Counted from the first letter of the stretch, positions 36,075 to 46,052 are shown. The stretch: DNA of 64,000 bases from VGBK01 sp964354255 (GCA_964354255.1 CAYGYX010000005.1:4940-68939); one strand, 5' to 3'. Notes: generated from the letters alone by a model not told the origin. Program-made: numbers and translations.

Positions 36075-37351
36075 GCGCCGTCGGCCGGGCTCGCCGACGG
36101 TGGTGAGGAGACGGTCGCCTCGACCCGGACCACCCGGCGCCGGGTAGCCGCCGTCACCCGGAACACACACCCGGGCACCTCCACCCGGTCGCCTACCCGG
36201 GGGATGCGCCCGGCGACGCCGATGACCATGCCGGCCACCGTGCGCCACTTCCCCGCCGGCAGTTCCGCCCGCAGGGCCGCCTCCAGCACCTGGAGGTCGG
36301 CGGCCGCGTCGACGTCCCATCGCCCCGGGCCGACCCGGCGCACCGGCTTCGCCCGGGAAGGGGCCGCCTCGTCTATGTCCCCGACTAACTGCTCCACGGC
36401 GTCCTCCACCGTGGCGATGCCGGCGGTGCCGCCGTGCTCGTCGATGACCACCGCCAGGTGGCGGCCGGTGGCCTGCATGTCGCGCAGCACGTCGAGCACC
36501 GGGCGGGTCTCGGCGACGGTGAGCACCGGGTGCTGCAGCTCGGCGAGGGTGGAGGGGAAGCCGGCCGCCTCGGCGGCGGCGAGGTCCCGCAGCCGCACCA
36601 CCCCGGTGACGTTGTCCAGGTCGCCCCGGTAGACCGGGAGGCGGCGGTGGCCGGAGCGCAAAGCCCGCTCGAGGGCCTCTTCCAACGGCGTTTCGAGGGG
36701 AATGGCAACCACGTCGGGCCGGGGGACGGCGACTGCGGCGATCGGTGTGTCGCCAATGGCGAAGGAGCGCTCGATGAGCTCCAGGTCGGCGGAGGCGATC
36801 TCCCCGGCGGCGGCGGCGTCGGCCGCCAGGCGGCGCAGCTCGGCCTCGGTGACGGTGGTCTCGGAGGCGATGCCCTTGCCGGGGGCCTGCAGGTCGGCGA
36901 GGAACAGGAGCACGGCGACCAGCGGCCTGGTGACGAAGGCGAGGGCCGCCACCGGCAGCGCGACGAAGCGGGCGATGGCGACCGGATGCCGCACGGCCAG
37001 CGTCTTGGGGATGGCCTCGGTGTAGACGAACATCACCACCGTGAGCAGCACCGAGGCGATCGTGACTCCGGTGTTGCCGAAGTGGCGCTCGGCGACCACC
37101 CCGGCGATGGTGGCGGCCCCGACCTGCACCAGCAGCACGCTGAGGAGCACGGCGTTGAGCACCCGGGGCAGATCTCTCTCCAGGCTGAGGAGGCGGGCCG
37201 CGGCCCGGTCACCGCGCTCGGCGGCCACCTCGAGGCGCACCCGCGGCACCCGCAGCAGGGCCGTCTCGGCGGCGGCGAGGAACGCCGCGACCAGCACCAT
37301 GCCGACCAGGGCGGCGAGGAGAGGAAGGCTGTCGGATAACGGCGGCCGCAT
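36071..37351 (-). CDS. CNNM/CorC (hemolysin C)-family membrane protein
   Basis: 426 residues. An N-terminal DUF21/CNNM membrane domain with 3-4 helices (ALVGMVLVAAFLAAAETALLR, VLNAVLLSVLLVQVGAATIAGV, EAIPKTLAVRHP), then a CBS pair (RPDVVAIPLETPLEEALERALRSGHRRLPVY and HPVLTVAETRPVLDVLRDMQATGRHLAVVIDEHGGTAG), and a CorC/HlyC C-terminal domain (GRWDVDAAADLQVLE). The family is linked to Mg2+ or Co2+ export and binding of ATP-Mg by CBS. It converges on the acyl-CoA synthetase and diverges from proC. Confidence 0.93.
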   Translation of the reverse strand: MRPPLSDSLPLLAALVGMVLVAAFLAAAETALLRVPRVRLEVAAERGDRAAARLLSLERDLPRVLNAVLLSVLLVQVGAATIAGVVAERHFGNTGVTIASVLLTVVMFVYTEAIPKTLAVRHPVAIARFVALPVAALAFVTRPLVAVLLFLADLQAPGKGIASETTVTEAELRRLAADAAAAGEIASADLELIERSFAIGDTPIAAVAVPRPDVVAIPLETPLEEALERALRSGHRRLPVYRGDLDNVTGVVRLRDLAAAEAAGFPSTLAELQHPVLTVAETRPVLDVLRDMQATGRHLAVVIDEHGGTAGIATVEDAVEQLVGDIDEAAPSRAKPVRRVGPGRWDVDAAADLQVLEAALRAELPAGKWRTVAGMVIGVAGRIPRVGDRVEVPGCVFRVTAATRRRVVRVEATVSSPPSASPADGA

Positions 37352-37410
37352 GTCGCCGGGGCGAGCATACCCGGACGAGGGCGGGGGGGGCCGGCCATAT
37401 ACTGCCCACG

Positions 37411-38229
37411 ATGCACGACACGGTGGCCATCCTGGGCGCGGGGGCCATGGGCGAGCTGCTCGCCGGGGGCTTGCTCCGGGCCGGTTGGGAGCGCCGGGAG
37501 CTGGTGCTGGCGGCCCGCCGACCCGAGCGCCAGCGGGAGATCGAGCTGCGTGTCGGGGTGCGCACCGTGCTCGACGCCGCCGAGGCCGCCCGGGGGCATC
37601 GGGTGGTCGTCGTCGTGGTCAAACCGGGCGACGTGCCCTCTCTCCTCCAGCAGATCAGGCCGGCGATCGGCCCCGGCCAGGTGATCCTGTCGCTGGCCGC
37701 CGGCGTGCCGACGCGGGTGTTCGAGGAGGCCTTTGGGGAGGTGGCGGTGGTGCGGGCCATGCCCAACACCCCGGCCCTCTTCGGCGAGGCGATCAGCGCG
37801 TACTGCGTCGGCCGGTTCGCCGGGCCCGAAGCCGTGGGCGCCGCCACCGGCGTCCTGTCGTCCGTCGGCCAGACGATCAGCCTCGACGAGTACCTGCTCG
37901 ACGCGGTGACCGCGGTGTCGGGCACCGGCCCGGCCTACCTGTTCCTGCTCGCCGAGGCCCTGATCGAGGCGGCCATCCGGGAGGGCATTCCCCGGCACGC
38001 GGCCGAGCGGCTGGTGAAGCAGACCGCCCGGGGGGCCGGGATGCTGCTCGCCGACCTCGACGCCAGCCCGGAGCACCTGCGGGCCCAGGTCACCTCGCCG
38101 GGCGGCACCACCGCCGCCGCCATCCACGTGCTGGAGGAGCGCGGGTTTCGGGCCCTCGTGGAGGACGCGGTGCAGGCGGCCGCCGAGCGCTCGCGGGAGC
38201 TGGGTCGGCGAGCGGCGGAGCCCTTGTGA
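37411..38229 (+). CDS. proC: Pyrroline-5-carboxylate reductase
   Basis: 272 residues. NADPH site VAILGAGAMGELLAGGLL at the N-terminus; VVRAMPNTPALFGEAI and AVTAVSGTGPAYLFLLAEALIEAAIREG are the conserved catalytic-domain motifs; LRAQVTSPGGTTAAAIHVLEERGFRALVEDAV is the family signature near the C-terminus. It makes proline from P5C. The proline dehydrogenase gene starts 22 nt after its stop, so synthesis and breakdown lie in one transcript. Confidence 0.96.
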   Translation: MHDTVAILGAGAMGELLAGGLLRAGWERRELVLAARRPERQREIELRVGVRTVLDAAEAARGHRVVVVVVKPGDVPSLLQQIRPAIGPGQVILSLAAGVPTRVFEEAFGEVAVVRAMPNTPALFGEAISAYCVGRFAGPEAVGAATGVLSSVGQTISLDEYLLDAVTAVSGTGPAYLFLLAEALIEAAIREGIPRHAAERLVKQTARGAGMLLADLDASPEHLRAQVTSPGGTTAAAIHVLEERGFRALVEDAVQAAAERSRELGRRAAEPL

Positions 38230-38251
38230 GCCCTCGGCGGAGGTGCCCGCG

Positions 38252-39163
<912 letters not shown>

Positions 39164-39209
39164 GCAGGGTCCCGCAGGCCCCTTGGATGCTGCATCTAGA
39201 GTTCCCCCC

Positions 39210-40499
39210 ATGACCCGCCGCCTGCTGCTCCTGCTGCCGCTCTCCGCCGTGTTGCTCGCCGTAGCCCTGCCCGCCGCCGCCCAGACCCCCGATGAGGTGG
39301 CGGCCGAGGTGGCCGACCGCGGGTACTGGATCGACGAGCGCCTGCCGGCCGAGGCGAGCCGGATCGACGCCGCGGTGACGGCCGCGGGCAACGCCGGGGT
39401 GCGGCTCATGGTCGTGCTCCTCTACGAGGACCCGGCGGGCGGGGCGACCACCTTCGCGGACGCGGTGCTCGACCGGGTGGGCAGCGGTACGGTGCTGGTG
39501 CTTTCCGAGACCGGTGAGGGCGTCGTTTCCACCGATCTCACCCAGGACCGGCTGGAGGCAGCCCTCAACGCCGGCTACGAGGCCGGGGGCGGCGACGCCG
39601 GCTACGTAGAGGCGGTGGTCGCCTCGCTCACCGGCACGCCGGTGGATGGCGGTGGCACGGAAGGTGGCGGCGAGACGGAAGGCGGCGGCAGCGTGACCGG
39701 GCTGATCGTGCTGCTGGTGGTGATGGGCGGGTTGATCCTGCTGGTGGTCTGGGCCGTGCGGCGCCAGGGCAAGGCCACCGCGGCTGGCCGGCAGCGCTCC
39801 ATTGAGGAGGCCCGCCGGGAGATCAAGGCCCAGCTCGACGCCATGGCCAACACCATCCTCGAGATCTCCGACAAGGTCTCTCTGTCCGACTCCCGGGAGG
39901 ACAACCAGTACCTGGAGCAGGCCGGCAGGACCTTCACCGAGGCCTCCGAGGGCTACGAGGCGGCAACCGACCCGGCCCGCCTCGAGGAGATCTCCGACCG
40001 GCTCGACGAGGCGCGCTGGCAGCTCGACGCGGCGGCGGCCCTGGCCGACGGCAAGCCGGTGCCGGCGCGGCCGGCCGCGGAGGAGCGCTCTGCCTGCTTC
40101 TTCGACCCCACCCATGGCGGGCCTTTCGAGGACGCCGAGGTGCGCACCGCCGCCGGCACGAAGAAGGTGCGGGTGTGCGCCGCCGACGCCGAGAAGCTGC
40201 GCCGGGGCCAGCAGCCCGACACGCGCCTGATCGAGGTGGGCGGCCGCGGCGTCCCGGCGGCCACCGCCCCCAGGTCCTACGGCGGCGGGGGGTTGGACTG
40301 GCTGGACGTGTTCGCGGTGATCGTCGGCGGCATGGGCGCGGGGCGCTCCTTCGACTGGGGCCGGGGCGGCGGTTCGGGCACCTGGGGCGGCCGGCGCAGC
40401 GGCTCGAGCGGTTGGGGCCGCGTGTCCCGATCCGGAGGCGGGGGATCGATGGGCGGTTCCCGGAGCCGGGTCGGTCACACCCGGACCCGCAGCCGCTGA
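39210..40499 (+). CDS. Membrane protein with TPM-like domain, coiled coil and Gly/Ser-rich tail
   Basis: 429 residues. A signal peptide (LLLLLPLSAVLLAVALPAAAQ), an extracellular TPM-like domain (residues about 25-150, GNAGVRLMVVLLYEDPAGGATTF, SGTVLVLSETGEGVVSTDL), one membrane helix (TGLIVLLVVMGGLILLVVWAV, about 170-190), a cytosolic coiled coil, then a C-terminal Cys pair (ACFFDPTH and VCAADAEKL) and a Gly/Ser-rich tail. PspA is encoded 75 nt downstream. TPM-PspA pairs are known partners in membrane stress in other bacteria, and that role is proposed here. Confidence 0.75.
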   Translation: MTRRLLLLLPLSAVLLAVALPAAAQTPDEVAAEVADRGYWIDERLPAEASRIDAAVTAAGNAGVRLMVVLLYEDPAGGATTFADAVLDRVGSGTVLVLSETGEGVVSTDLTQDRLEAALNAGYEAGGGDAGYVEAVVASLTGTPVDGGGTEGGGETEGGGSVTGLIVLLVVMGGLILLVVWAVRRQGKATAAGRQRSIEEARREIKAQLDAMANTILEISDKVSLSDSREDNQYLEQAGRTFTEASEGYEAATDPARLEEISDRLDEARWQLDAAAALADGKPVPARPAAEERSACFFDPTHGGPFEDAEVRTAAGTKKVRVCAADAEKLRRGQQPDTRLIEVGGRGVPAATAPRSYGGGGLDWLDVFAVIVGGMGAGRSFDWGRGGGSGTWGGRRSGSSGWGRVSRSGGGGSMGGSRSRVGHTRTRSR

Positions 40500-40574
40500 G
40501 GCCGGCCGCGGGGCCGCTGGCGGCCCGGGGCGGCCCCTCCCTACACTGTGTGGACCCGAACGAGAAGGATGGAT

Positions 40575-41297
40575 ATGGGTTTCTTCAAGCGCCTCTGGGG
40601 ATACATCAAGGCCCTCTTCCGGAGCAAGACCGAGGCCATGATGGATCCCGAGATCGAGATCGAGCAGGCCATCACGGAGGCGCGCCAGCGTGACCAGGAC
40701 CTGCGCACCCAGGCGGCCAAGGTGGTGGCGCACCGTACGCAACTGGAGAGCCAGATGGGGCGGGCCGCCGACGACGCCGGCGAGGCGCGGGAACTGGCCA
40801 AGCAGGCCCTCCTCAAGGGCCAGGCGGCCACCACCGCCGGCGACGCCGCCGGTGCCGACAAGTGGAACCGCACTGCGCAGGGTGTGGCTATGCGCCTCCA
40901 GGCCGCCGAGAACAACCTCAACTCACTCAAAGGCCAGTACGAGACCGCCGCCACCCAGGCCGAAAACGCCAAGCGGGCGGTGCAGCAGAACGCCATGCGG
41001 CTGCAGGAGCTGGCCGCCAAGCGCATGGAGCTGCTCGGCTCGCTGCAGCAGGCCAAGATGCAGGAGTCGGTCAATCAGGCCATGGAGTCGCTCTCGGCCA
41101 CCTTCGACGACGAGTCGGTCAGCCTCAGCAAGGTCGAGGACAAGATCGAGGCGCGGCGGGCCGAGGCTATGGCCCATGCCGAGCTGCGCGAGGCCACTCC
41201 GGAGGGCGCCGAGATGGAGCTGCGCGAGACGATCTCGGTGGCGCAGGCCGATGCCAAGCTGGACGAGCTGAAGAAGGAACTGGGCATCACGGGCTAG
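40575..41297 (+). CDS. pspA: PspA/IM30-family membrane-repair protein
   Basis: 240 residues from ATG at 40575 (AGAAGG upstream; ATG at 40569 is too close to it). An amphipathic N-terminal helix MGFFKRLWGYIKALFRSK, then long antiparallel coiled coils (DPEIEIEQAITEARQRDQDL, ENNLNSLKGQYETAATQAEN), as in PspA. It binds stressed membranes as an ESCRT-III-like polymer. It follows the TPM-like membrane protein, likely in one operon. A GC-rich intergenic region with hairpins follows. Confidence 0.9.
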   Translation: MGFFKRLWGYIKALFRSKTEAMMDPEIEIEQAITEARQRDQDLRTQAAKVVAHRTQLESQMGRAADDAGEARELAKQALLKGQAATTAGDAAGADKWNRTAQGVAMRLQAAENNLNSLKGQYETAATQAENAKRAVQQNAMRLQELAAKRMELLGSLQQAKMQESVNQAMESLSATFDDESVSLSKVEDKIEARRAEAMAHAELREATPEGAEMELRETISVAQADAKLDELKKELGITG

Positions 41298-41320
41298 CCG
41301 CTTCCTGCTCGAGTTTCCGG

Positions 41321-41356
41321 CTCCCCCGGCGCCAGGCGCCGGGGGAGGCGCGAGAG
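41321..41356. repeat. 13-bp hairpin and 25-bp repeat shared with 14786
   Basis: A perfect 13-bp inverted repeat with one-base loop (arm CTCCCCCGGCGCC, 41321-41333 with 41335-41347) merges into the 25-bp string 41332-41356 that is identical to 14786-14810. It lies 24 nt after the pspA stop and may end that transcript. Confidence 0.75.
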
Positions 41357-41408
41357 GGCTCGAGCAGAGGGGGCAAACCACGCCGGAGGTGAGTCGCGGG
41401 TTGCTCGA

Positions 41409-41429
41409 CTCCCCCGCTTCGCGGGAGAG
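41409..41429. repeat. 9-bp GC-rich hairpin, same family
   Basis: CTCCCCCGC, loop TTC, GCGGGAGAG: nine pairs with one mismatch. It is the second hairpin in the pspA-azlC gap (41298-41557). That gap holds no gene that can be supported. Confidence 0.55.
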
Positions 41430-41557
41430 GCGCGCCCCGCACAGCAGGCGCGGAGGGGGGTGAGTTCCGGCCCAGCCTGCAGTGAGGCCCTCCCGACGAG
41501 TGGGAGCGGATTCGCCCCTCGGCCCGAACTCACGGCCGCTCTCTCTACCATCCCCGG

Positions 41558-42226
41558 ATGCTCGCCCACCCTTCCTTTCGCCGGGGGCTTCGCGATGGGA
41601 CGGTGCTCTTCCTCGCGGTGGGAGGGTTCGGTGTGGCCTATGGGGTGCTGGCCGTGCAGGCGGGGTTCACGGCGTGGCTGGCGGTGGTGGCGTCTCTGGT
41701 GGTGGTGTCGGGGGCGGCCCAGTTTGCCTGGGTGGGCCTGGCCGGGGCGGGGGCCGCTCCGATCCTGGTGGCGGCCACCGGCCTGGCCCTCCGGCATGTC
41801 CCGATGTCGGCGCGGATCGCCGGGCTGGTCGGGCCGCGTCCCCTGCGGGTGAGGCTCGCCCTGGCGTGGGTGCTGGTGGACGAGACCTTCGGGCTCACCG
41901 TGGCCGCCGCTCGCCGGGGAGAGCCGGACCTGGTGGCCTACAAGGCCGCCGTCGACCTGCTGCTCTACTCCGGGTGGGTGGCCGGCACCGTGATCGGCGC
42001 CTTCGCCGGCGGGCAGTTCGACCCGGCGGCCTGGGGCGCCGACGTCTTCTTCGCCGTGCTCTTCGTGGGCCTGGCGGCGCCCCTGGTGCGTACCCGTTGG
42101 GACCTGCTGGTGGCGGCGCTGGCCATCGGGGCGACCTTCGCCGCCGCGGCCATCCCGTCGGCGTGGCGGGTGACCGCGGCCGCGGCTGCTGCTGCCGCGG
42201 CAGGAATGGTGCTTCCCGATGAGTGA
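41558..42226 (+). CDS. azlC: AzlC-family branched-chain amino acid exporter, large subunit
   Basis: 222 residues, five or six hydrophobic helices. Family features: FRRGLRDGTVLFLAVGGFGVAYGVLA at the start, SLVVVSGAAQFAWVGLAGAGA, and WVLVDETFGL. It pairs with AzlD, which overlaps its end by 8 bp. The pair exports branched-chain amino acids or analogues. No Lrp-type regulator is adjacent. Confidence 0.93.
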   Translation: MLAHPSFRRGLRDGTVLFLAVGGFGVAYGVLAVQAGFTAWLAVVASLVVVSGAAQFAWVGLAGAGAAPILVAATGLALRHVPMSARIAGLVGPRPLRVRLALAWVLVDETFGLTVAAARRGEPDLVAYKAAVDLLLYSGWVAGTVIGAFAGGQFDPAAWGADVFFAVLFVGLAAPLVRTRWDLLVAALAIGATFAAAAIPSAWRVTAAAAAAAAAGMVLPDE

Positions 42227-42527
42227 CCTGCTCGTCGTCGTGGCGATGGGCGCCATCACCTACTCCACCCGGGCGGTGTTCCTCGCCCGTCCGGACAGAG
42301 CGCCGGCGGGTCGCCTCACCGGTTTCCTCGAGCGGTTCCCCCTTGCCCTCTTCGTGTCGCTGGCGGCCACCACTCTCCTGGTGCCCGACAGCCGCGTCGA
42401 TCCCGTCCTCGGCTGCTCCGCCCTCGGGGGCGCAGTCGCCGGGGGGATCCTGACGAAGCGGTCGCTTCCGGGGGTGCTCGTGGGTGGCATCGCCGCCTAC
42501 TGGCTGGCGCGCCTCGTTGCCGGCTGA
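42219..42527 (+). CDS. azlD: AzlD-family branched-chain amino acid exporter, small subunit
   Basis: 102 residues, three or four hydrophobic helices (LLVVVAMGAITYSTRAVFLA, RFPLALFVSLAATTLLVP, GVLVGGIAAYWLARLVAG). It overlaps azlC by 8 bp and completes the exporter. Confidence 0.92.
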   Translation: MSDLLVVVAMGAITYSTRAVFLARPDRAPAGRLTGFLERFPLALFVSLAATTLLVPDSRVDPVLGCSALGGAVAGGILTKRSLPGVLVGGIAAYWLARLVAG

Positions 42528-42630
42528 GCGAGGCCGGCGGGCTGGTCCTGGAGTTGGTGGCGGCGGGGCCCGGGTGTCCCCGGCGGCGCGCAGAGTCGCC
42601 CGTTGGTAGTGGGCCGACCGGGGAGGAAGG

Positions 42631-43613
42631 ATGGGCGACCCAGCCGGGCCGGCGACTGGGGAGCGCCGCAGTGAGCTAGACCTCATGCGGGCCGCGGTGG
42701 TCCTCGGCCTGGTGTTCTTCCACACGCTGCGGGTGTTCGATTCCGGCGAGGACTACGTCAAGCACACCCCGGCGAGCACGGTGGTCGACATCGTCATCGG
42801 CCTGCTGGTGCCCTGGGCGATGCCGCTCCTCTTCCTGATCAGCGGCATCGGTACTTGGTACTCCCTGCGCTCCCGGGGAGGCGGCCCGTTCGTGGTCGAG
42901 CGCCTCCGGCGGCTCCTCGTACCACTGGTGTTAGGGGTCGTGGTGCTCTGCCCCATCCCGGTGTGGTTTGCGATGAACGCCAGCCCGGCCTATCAGGAGT
43001 CGTACTGGGGCTTCTGGCGGTCCTTCTTCCGGGTGAGCTACGAGCCCGGGGAGTTCCCCTTCGTGGTGCGACCGGCACCCCTCCGCCGTCTTCCTGCCGG
43101 CGCCGGGTGGCTGGTGNNNNNNNNNNNNNNNNNNNNNNNNNNNNNNNNNNNNNNNNNNNNNNNNNNNNNNNNNNNNNNNNNNNNNNNNNNNNNNNNNNNN
43201 NNNNNNNNNNNNNNNNCGTGGTGCGACCGGCACCCCTCCGCCGTCTTCCTGCCGGCGCCGGGTGGCTGGTGCTGGCGGCGGTCATGGGCTTGGCTGCCGG
43301 GGCCGGCCGCCGGGCCGCGGCTGGCTCTCCCTCGATGGCTCCGCCCTCCGGGTGGCGGGCGAAGGCGCCGCGTTACGGCAACGAGGCGGTGCTCCCCGTC
43401 TACGTGCTGCCCCAGCCCGTCATCGTGGCCATCGGGCTCGACGCGCTGGGGTGGGGCCTCCCGGCCATCGTCGAGTATCTGCTGATCAGCGTGCTGGCGC
43501 TGGCCGGGACCTTGCTCATCTACGACCTCCTGGTGCGGCGCAGCGCGGTGACCCGGTTCCTGTTCGGGGTGAGGGCGAAAGGGGGGCAGAGCCGCGATGG
43601 AGCGCCCTGGTGA
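42631..43613 (+). CDS. Acyltransferase 3-family membrane protein, interrupted by an assembly gap
   Basis: Family motifs at the N-terminus: ERRSELDLMRAAVVLGLVFFHTLRVFD (the catalytic His lies in the FFH region), WAMPLLFLISGIGTWYSLRSR, FVVERLRRLLVPLVLGVV. The C-terminus has YGNEAVLPVYVLPQPVIVAIGLDALGW. The 100-N gap has identical 55-bp flanks; joining them once keeps the frame and gives 275 residues. That is about 100 short: the central helices around the usual LWFL region are missing. So either real sequence is lost in the gap or this gene is internally deleted. It transfers acyl groups to surface sugars or lipids. Confidence 0.8.
43117..43216. other. Assembly gap of 100 N with identical 55-bp flanks
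   Basis: Bases 43062-43116 equal 43217-43271. The same gap size and overlap length as at 2879-2978 points to the same scaffolding step. Unlike that gap, simple collapse leaves the gene short. Confidence 0.88.
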
Positions 43614-43665
43614 AGCCTCGATAGCCGTTCTCTAGACTCCGGGCGAGTCTCGAGGGAAAGGCAGT

Positions 43666-45810
43666 ATGAAGCTCCCCCGCGTCACGATCTCCCGTCTGCT
43701 GCTGGCCCTGGCGATCCTCCTGCCGCTGGTAACCATGGTCTTCTGGTGGGGGGGCACTCTGCCCGATGAGGCCGACCCGGAGATAGGGCGGGTGATCTTC
43801 GGCAACATCCCCAAGGCCGTGGTCGCCCTCTTCTACATCGGCGCCGGCCTGGCCCTGGGCGTCGCCGCCTACCTGTTCTACCAGCGGGGGCGCAACTGGG
43901 AGCGGGGGGGGCGGGACCACCGGCTCGGGCGCTGGGGTCAGCGGGTGTGGGAGTTCCTGCGCGGGGTCATGATGATCTCGGTCCTGGAGGACCGGGCGGC
44001 CGGGATCATGCACGCCATGATCTTCTTCGGCTTCGTGACGCTGCTACTGGGGACGGCCACCCTGGAGCTCGACCACCTGCTCCCCAACAACCTGAAGTTC
44101 CTGGAGGGGGGCTTCTACCAGGGCTACTCCTTCGTGCTCGACGTCGCCGCCCTGGTCTTCATCGCCGGCGTGGTGTGGGCGGCGCTGCGCCGCTACCTCT
44201 TCCCCCCGCTGCGCATCCGGGGCAAGACGAAGCCGGAGGACGCCTGGATCCTGCTGATCCTCGGTGTGATCGGGGTGACCGGCCTGCTCACCGAGGCCGC
44301 CCGGCTGAGCCTGGAGGGCCGCCCGAACTACGAGGTCTGGTCCTTCGCCGGCTGGTACCTCTCCTACCTGTTCCCCCAGGGCTCGGCGTCGTTGGCCCAC
44401 CAGATCATCTGGATCATCCACGCCCTCTCCTTCGGCGCCTTCTGCGTGGTGCTGCCGGTCACCAAGCTGCGCCATGCCCTCACCTCACCGGTGAACATGG
44501 CGCTGGCCCCCCGGGCGCGGCCCAAGGGGGCGATGCGGGAGATGCCCAACCTGCTCGAGGCCACCGACATCGAGACGGTCGGGGCCTCCAAGGTGAGCGA
44601 GTTCACCTGGAAGCAGCTGTACGACACCGACGCCTGCACCATCTGCGGACGCTGTACCTCAGTGTGCCCGGCCAACTACACCGGCAAGCCCCTCGACCCG
44701 CGGGAGATCGTGCTCAAGCTGGGCGAGGTCATGGCCCGCAGTGGCTCGCCGGTCGTGTCGCCGCCGGTGGGGGTGGACGGCGAGATCACCGTCTCGTCGG
44801 ACTCGGTCTTCGAGCGGATCAGTGCCGCCGAGCTGTGGGCCTGCACCACCTGCCGGGCCTGCGAGCAGGTCTGCCCGGTGTCGATCGAGATCCTCGACAA
44901 GATCCTCGACATGCGCCGCTATCTGGCGCTCATGGAGGCCGATTTCCCCAGCCAGCTGGGCAGCGTCTTCATCAGCATGGAGAATTCCTCCAACCCCTAT
45001 GGCATGAGCCAGCAGGACCGGGCCGCCTGGACCCGGGAGGTCGACTTCCCGGTCAAGATCCTGGGCGAGCCGGGGGTGACCGCCGAGTACCTCTACTGGG
45101 TGGGCTGCGCCGGGTCGTTCGACGACCGCAACCGCAAGGTGACCCTGGCCACCGCCCGCCTGCTGCACCGGGCCGGGGTGGACTTCGCCATCCTGGGGCC
45201 GCGTGAGCTGTGCACCGGGGACCCGGCGCGGCGAGCCGGCAACGAGTACCTGTTCCAGACCCTGGCGCTGCAGAACATCGCCACCCTGAACGAGGCCGGG
45301 GTGACCAAGATCATCGCCCAGTGCCCGCACTGCTTCAACACCCTGGTCAACGAGTACCCCCAGTTCGGGGGCAACTACCAGGTGGTCCATCACAGCCAGC
45401 TGCTGATGAGCCTGGTCAAGGAAGGGCGCCTGCAGCCGGTCAAGGCGGCCAACGGCAAGGTCACCTTCCACGACCCGTGCTACCTGGGCCGGCACAACGA
45501 CGAGTTCGCCGCCCCGCGGCAGGTGTTGCGGGCCGCCGGCGGCCGGCTGGTGGAGATGGGGCGCACCGAGCAGCGCTCCTTCTGCTGCGGGGCCGGCGGG
45601 GCCCAGATGTGGATGGAGGAGCACACCGGCAAGAAGGTGAACATCGAGCGGACCGAGGAGGCCCTGGCCACCGGGGCACCGACCATCGCCACCGGGTGCC
45701 CCTTCTGTTACATCATGCTCGACGACGGCGTCAAGGACCTGGGCCGTGACGAGGAAGTGAAGGTCAAGGACCTGGCGATGATCCTGGCGGAGCGGGTGCT
45801 GGGCGGCTGA
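43666..45810 (+). CDS. Membrane heterodisulfide-reductase-like Fe-S oxidoreductase (NarI + 2x4Fe-4S + CCG)
   Basis: 714 residues. The N-terminal third is a NarI-like membrane domain (about five helices; EDRAAGIMHAMIFFGFVTLL, FLEGGFYQGYSFVLDVAALV, SASLAHQIIWIIHALSFGAF) that can bind haem b. Two 4Fe-4S sites follow: Cys 324/327/330/334 (CTICGRCTSVCP) and 393/396/399/403 (CTTCRACEQVCP). Two CCG domains end the protein, with CPHCFNTL at 553 and CCGAGGAQMW at 640. Such fusions are candidates for ETF-to-quinone electron transfer in beta-oxidation; the acyl-CoA dehydrogenase at 29764 would supply electrons. This link is inferred. Confidence 0.92.
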   Translation: MKLPRVTISRLLLALAILLPLVTMVFWWGGTLPDEADPEIGRVIFGNIPKAVVALFYIGAGLALGVAAYLFYQRGRNWERGGRDHRLGRWGQRVWEFLRGVMMISVLEDRAAGIMHAMIFFGFVTLLLGTATLELDHLLPNNLKFLEGGFYQGYSFVLDVAALVFIAGVVWAALRRYLFPPLRIRGKTKPEDAWILLILGVIGVTGLLTEAARLSLEGRPNYEVWSFAGWYLSYLFPQGSASLAHQIIWIIHALSFGAFCVVLPVTKLRHALTSPVNMALAPRARPKGAMREMPNLLEATDIETVGASKVSEFTWKQLYDTDACTICGRCTSVCPANYTGKPLDPREIVLKLGEVMARSGSPVVSPPVGVDGEITVSSDSVFERISAAELWACTTCRACEQVCPVSIEILDKILDMRRYLALMEADFPSQLGSVFISMENSSNPYGMSQQDRAAWTREVDFPVKILGEPGVTAEYLYWVGCAGSFDDRNRKVTLATARLLHRAGVDFAILGPRELCTGDPARRAGNEYLFQTLALQNIATLNEAGVTKIIAQCPHCFNTLVNEYPQFGGNYQVVHHSQLLMSLVKEGRLQPVKAANGKVTFHDPCYLGRHNDEFAAPRQVLRAAGGRLVEMGRTEQRSFCCGAGGAQMWMEEHTGKKVNIERTEEALATGAPTIATGCPFCYIMLDDGVKDLGRDEEVKVKDLAMILAERVLGG

Positions 45811-45872
45811 AGCGTCAAGTCGGGGCCGGACCGTGCCGAAGACCTCGGGAGCCGAACCCGAGGAGTTGAGCG

Positions 45873-46052
45873 ATGAGGTGCGTCCGCTGCGGAGGCATTG
45901 CGGTGGTCGTCCGCGGGCTGGACTGGCTCTGCGGCCGCTGCGCGCTGTCGCACGATTGGGAGGAGATCATCTCCATCGCTCAGGACGCCGTCGCGGCCAA
46001 CGGCCGGGGCACGGCGCCTCCTGCGCCCCCTCCCCTGCAGGCCACGGCCTAG
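45873..46052 (+). CDS. 59-residue zinc-ribbon-like protein
   Basis: ATG at 45873 with GAGGAG 7 nt upstream, stop at 46052. Sequence opens MRCVRCGG and continues WLCGRCALSHDW, two CxxC pairs 17 residues apart that fit a zinc ribbon, then an acidic helix and a Pro/Ala tail. It is 62 nt after the Fe-S protein on the same strand. Function unknown; the good ribosome-binding site and cysteine spacing argue for a real gene. Confidence 0.6.
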   Translation: MRCVRCGGIAVVVRGLDWLCGRCALSHDWEEIISIAQDAVAANGRGTAPPAPPPLQATA

